Made by a program: the position numbers and the translations under genes. Below the pieces are notes generated by a model, which was not told where the DNA came from, did no database searches, and saw only the letters and a list, made by a program, of their open reading frames with translations. 64,000 nt of DNA, from contig JAFKNA010000015.1 of the NCBI GenBank assembly GCA_017305135.1, positions 106,274 to 170,273 of the forward strand, in the 5' to 3' direction. Of this stretch, positions 61,701 to 64,000 are shown piece by piece; positions within the stretch are counted from its first letter, which is position 1; each line of letters opens with the position of its first letter. This DNA comes from Lysobacterales bacterium. Lineage in GTDB: Bacteria > Pseudomonadota > Gammaproteobacteria > Xanthomonadales > Rhodanobacteraceae.

Positions 61701-63854
61701 TTCGTTTCCGCGGCTAACTAGCCGCGGCCTCATTGAAGCGAGCGATCCGAGGTCGTGGTGGCCGGGATCGACGGCGGGTTTCCGCGGCTAACTAGCCGCG
61801 GCCTCATTGAAGCCGGACTTCACCATGCCGGAGGCCGCGTGATCCTGCGTTTCCGCGGCTAACTAGCCGCGGCCTCATTGAAGCACCGCGACGCCGCGAT
61901 CGACTGCGCCGCGCCAGCCCCGTTTCCGCGGCTAACTAGCCGCGGCCTCATTGAAGCACGTCCTGCCGCCACGGCCGGACGCGCTTGGACGATTGTTTCC
62001 GCGGCTAACTAGCCGCGGCCTCATTGAAGCCTGCGAAAGGAAGTCAGGGACGATCTGACTGTGGCCGGGTTTCCGCGGCTAACTAGCCGCGGCCTCATTG
62101 AAGCACCGGCGCGAGCGCGCCAAGGACGCGGGTGCGGCCGTGTTTCCGCGGCTAACTAGCCGCGGCCTCATTGAAGCTGGACCGTCGCCAACGCCTTTGC
62201 CGCAGCCTCCGGGGGTTTCCGCGGCTAACTAGCCGCGGCCTCATTGAAGCAACAGCATCCCCCGCGCCGGACTGTGGGCGATCCTCAGTTTCCGCGGCTA
62301 ACTAGCCGCGGCCTCATTGAAGCATGTTCTGCTGCGCCCGCTGGATTACCTGCGCGGCGCCTGGTTTCCGCGGCTAACTAGCCGCGGCCTCATTGAAGCT
62401 CTCCAAGAGGGTTAGCACGGCCTCCTTGGCTCGGGGTTTCCGCGGCTAACTAGCCGCGGCCTCATTGAAGCATTGAGCGTATTGAAGTGCTCGACCAGCG
62501 TACTGCCAGTTTCCGCGGCTAACTAGCCGCGGCCTCATTGAAGCCTTCAGTTACTTCTGGAACAGCCCCTCCTTCTGCCAGTTTCCGCGGCTAACTAGCC
62601 GCGGCCTCATTGAAGCGCTGCCGCGCAGGCAGCTCAAGCCAGCCAGCCCGGCGGTTTCCGCGGCTAACTAGCCGCGGCCTCATTGAAGCCAACGCGTGGG
62701 CGAAGGGCTCGGCGAGACGCTGATCCGGTTTCCGCGGCTAACTAGCCGCGGCCTCATTGAAGCGCCGCGCTCTACCCAGCGGTGGACGTGATGCAGGAGG
62801 TTTCCGCGGCTAACTAGCCGCGGCCTCATTGAAGCAGCCCGCCGGGTGCTTGGCCCAGCAGCCGCGTTGCCGTTTCCGCGGCTAACTAGCCGCGGCCTCA
62901 TTGAAGCACCGCGACGCAGGCCGAGCCGGCCAAGTCCGGCGCGTTTCCGCGGCTAACTAGCCGCGGCCTCATTGAAGCGTGGACAACGAAAACGGCTTCC
63001 GGGGTTCGTCGCATTGGTTTCCGCGGCTAACTAGCCGCGGCCTCATTGAAGCCAGCCACTGCACCACTTCCTCGGGCGTGAGCGTCGGTTTCCGCGGCTA
63101 ACTAGCCGCGGCCTCATTGAAGCGGCAATTGAACTCCCGGACGACACCGAAGGTTGGTAGGTTTCCGCGGCTAACTAGCCGCGGCCTCATTGAAGCGTGC
63201 ACTCCATGGCGAGGTTCCAGATCGGCGAGTTCCGTTTCCGCGGCTAACTAGCCGCGGCCTCATTGAAGCTGGGTATCGACGGCGGCGGGCTGGACGATCT
63301 ACTCGGTTTCCGCGGCTAACTAGCCGCGGCCTCATTGAAGCAAAGCCCAAGAGCTGCCATTGAATCGAATGCGCGCAAGGTTTCCGCGGCTAACTAGCCG
63401 CGGCCTCATTGAAGCCGCAGCTGCGCCGATGTTCCATGCTCCATTCTCAACGGTTTCCGCGGCTAACTAGCCGCGGCCTCATTGAAGCTCCAGGCGCAGC
63501 GTCACCATCGCGCCGGCCCCGGCAGTTTCCGCGGCTAACTAGCCGCGGCCTCATTGAAGCCAGGCTTTCGAGCACGCCGCGCTCGCCCTCGCTCGCCAGG
63601 TTTCCGCGGCTAACTAGCCGCGGCCTCATTGAAGCGCGGCTGGCAATAGCGAGGCAGGAAGCCCTCCGCGCTCGGTTTCCGCGGCTAACTAGCCGCGGCC
63701 TCATTGAAGCTTGGCCGGAGCCTTTTTCTTGGCATTCGCGGCATTCGGTTTCCGCGGCTAACTAGCCGCGGCCTCATTGAAGCGACGATTCAGCGAGGAT
63801 GCCGCGCCCCTTCTTCGAGTTTCCGCGGCTAACTAGCCGCGGCCTCATTGAAGA
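58717..63854 (+). CRISPR. Type I-G CRISPR array, 71 repeats and 70 spacers
   Basis: By hand count 71 copies of a 36-base repeat, GTTT, then CCGCGGCTA-AC-TAGCCGCGG, then CCTCATTGAAGC. The core is a perfect palindrome with two CCGCGG hexamers and a CTAG, giving a strong 7-9-base stem. All copies look identical except the last (63819-63854), whose final C is A. Spacers are 35-41 bases (mostly 36-38), no two obviously alike. The leader is at the cas2 side. Both strands of the array read open in places only because the repeat lacks stops in those frames. Confidence 0.98.
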
Positions 63855-64000
63855 GCGGTTTGCATAATCCCCCGCAACCCGTAGGGTAGCGCCTGTTGCC
63901 TGCCGAGGTTCTCACGATGTCGCACCGTTCGCTGGGTCTGTTCGATCAAGACACGCGCCACCGCAAGCTGGAGGCGCTGGGCGACCCGCTGGTGGTGCTG
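63855..64000 (+). mobile_element. Left end of an insertion sequence abutting the array
   Basis: Directly after the last repeat comes GCGGTTTGCATAATCCCCCG and then a transposase start at 63917. The sequence is consistent with the terminal repeat and promoter of an IS5-like element, but the right end is outside the window, so neither the inverted repeat nor a target duplication can be verified. Confidence 0.55.
63917..64000 (+). CDS. IS5-type transposase, N-terminal fragment
   Basis: 28 codons to the window end, starting MSHRSLGLFDQDTRHRKLEA then LGDPLVVL. The pattern LFDQ...KLxxLGDPLxxL is the typical N-terminus of a large group of IS5-family transposases (LFDxxxRLEKLSxLGDPLERLN). The rest, including DDE residues, is not visible. 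It is transcribed away from the array. Confidence 0.7.
   Translation, partial: MSHRSLGLFDQDTRHRKLEALGDPLVVL

Noticed and set aside
58892-63765. Many open frames of 60-120 codons on both strands within the array
   Set aside because: They are the CRISPR repeat translated over and over (FPRLTSRGLIEA on one strand, ASMRPRLVSRGN on the other); the repeat has no stop in those frames.

Overview
The window reads as chromosome of a high-GC gammaproteobacterium of the Xanthomonadales (Lysobacterales) type. I infer this from gene order: lexA2-imuA-imuB-dnaE2 under a LexA2-type operator, clpS-clpA-infA-aat, and rpoE-rseA-rseB-mucD-lepA-lepB-DUF4845-rnc-era. Intergenic repeats of the form GTGGGAG...CAGCCGCGATGC and GTAGGAGCGCGC...GCGCGC also fit that order. 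No rRNA or tRNA gene was recognised. Codon use is strongly GC-rich throughout, so most alternative-frame reading frames are shadows.

Layout. 1-420: edge of a Phd/YefM antitoxin with a RelE/ParE-type toxin, plus its palindromic operator. 552-7136: SOS mutagenesis cassette (lexA2, imuA, imuB, dnaE2) followed by an AlkB-like repair dioxygenase. 7406-8042: HigA antitoxin with a frame-disrupted HigB toxin and a palindromic operator. 8329-13392: FTR1-type iron permease fused to a cytochrome c domain, a small MscS channel, hflD, mnmA and a NudJ-like Nudix hydrolase. 13508-19863: clpS-clpA, infA, aat, a COG3146 acyltransferase-like gene and trxB; clpS, clpA, infA and aat all touch the N-degron/ClpAP and translation machinery. 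20073-26584: ald, ftsK, a PAP2 phosphatase plus a frameshifted glycosyltransferase on the opposite strand, lolA and a SnoaL-like protein. 26600-33574: a Tat-exported beta-lactamase-fold protein, a very large secreted G8/CEMIP-like protein, and a GNAT-nitrilase pair. 33661-38890: a FadJ-like beta-oxidation enzyme, an unknown protein and a PAS-GGDEF-EAL protein. 38998-47896: the sigma-E envelope-stress operon with MucD, then lepA, lepB, DUF4845, rnc and era.

47897-64000: a complete type I-G (formerly I-U) CRISPR-Cas locus sits where recO would be expected after era. The order is cas3, an extra nucleotidyltransferase gene, csx17 (cas8), csb1 (cas7), csb2 (cas5-cas6), fused cas4-cas1, cas2, leader, and an array of 71 repeats and 70 spacers. 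The array ends at the start of an insertion sequence that runs off the window.

The most unusual signal is inside the cas operon. A minimal nucleotidyltransferase (GG...DxD) is inserted between cas3 and csx17 with ATGA overlaps on both sides. Csx17 carries an extra N-terminal segment of about 78 residues that resembles the small partner protein usually encoded next to such nucleotidyltransferases. This looks like a toxin-antitoxin-like pair in which one half has been fused to the large subunit of the interference complex. The function is inferred, not shown.
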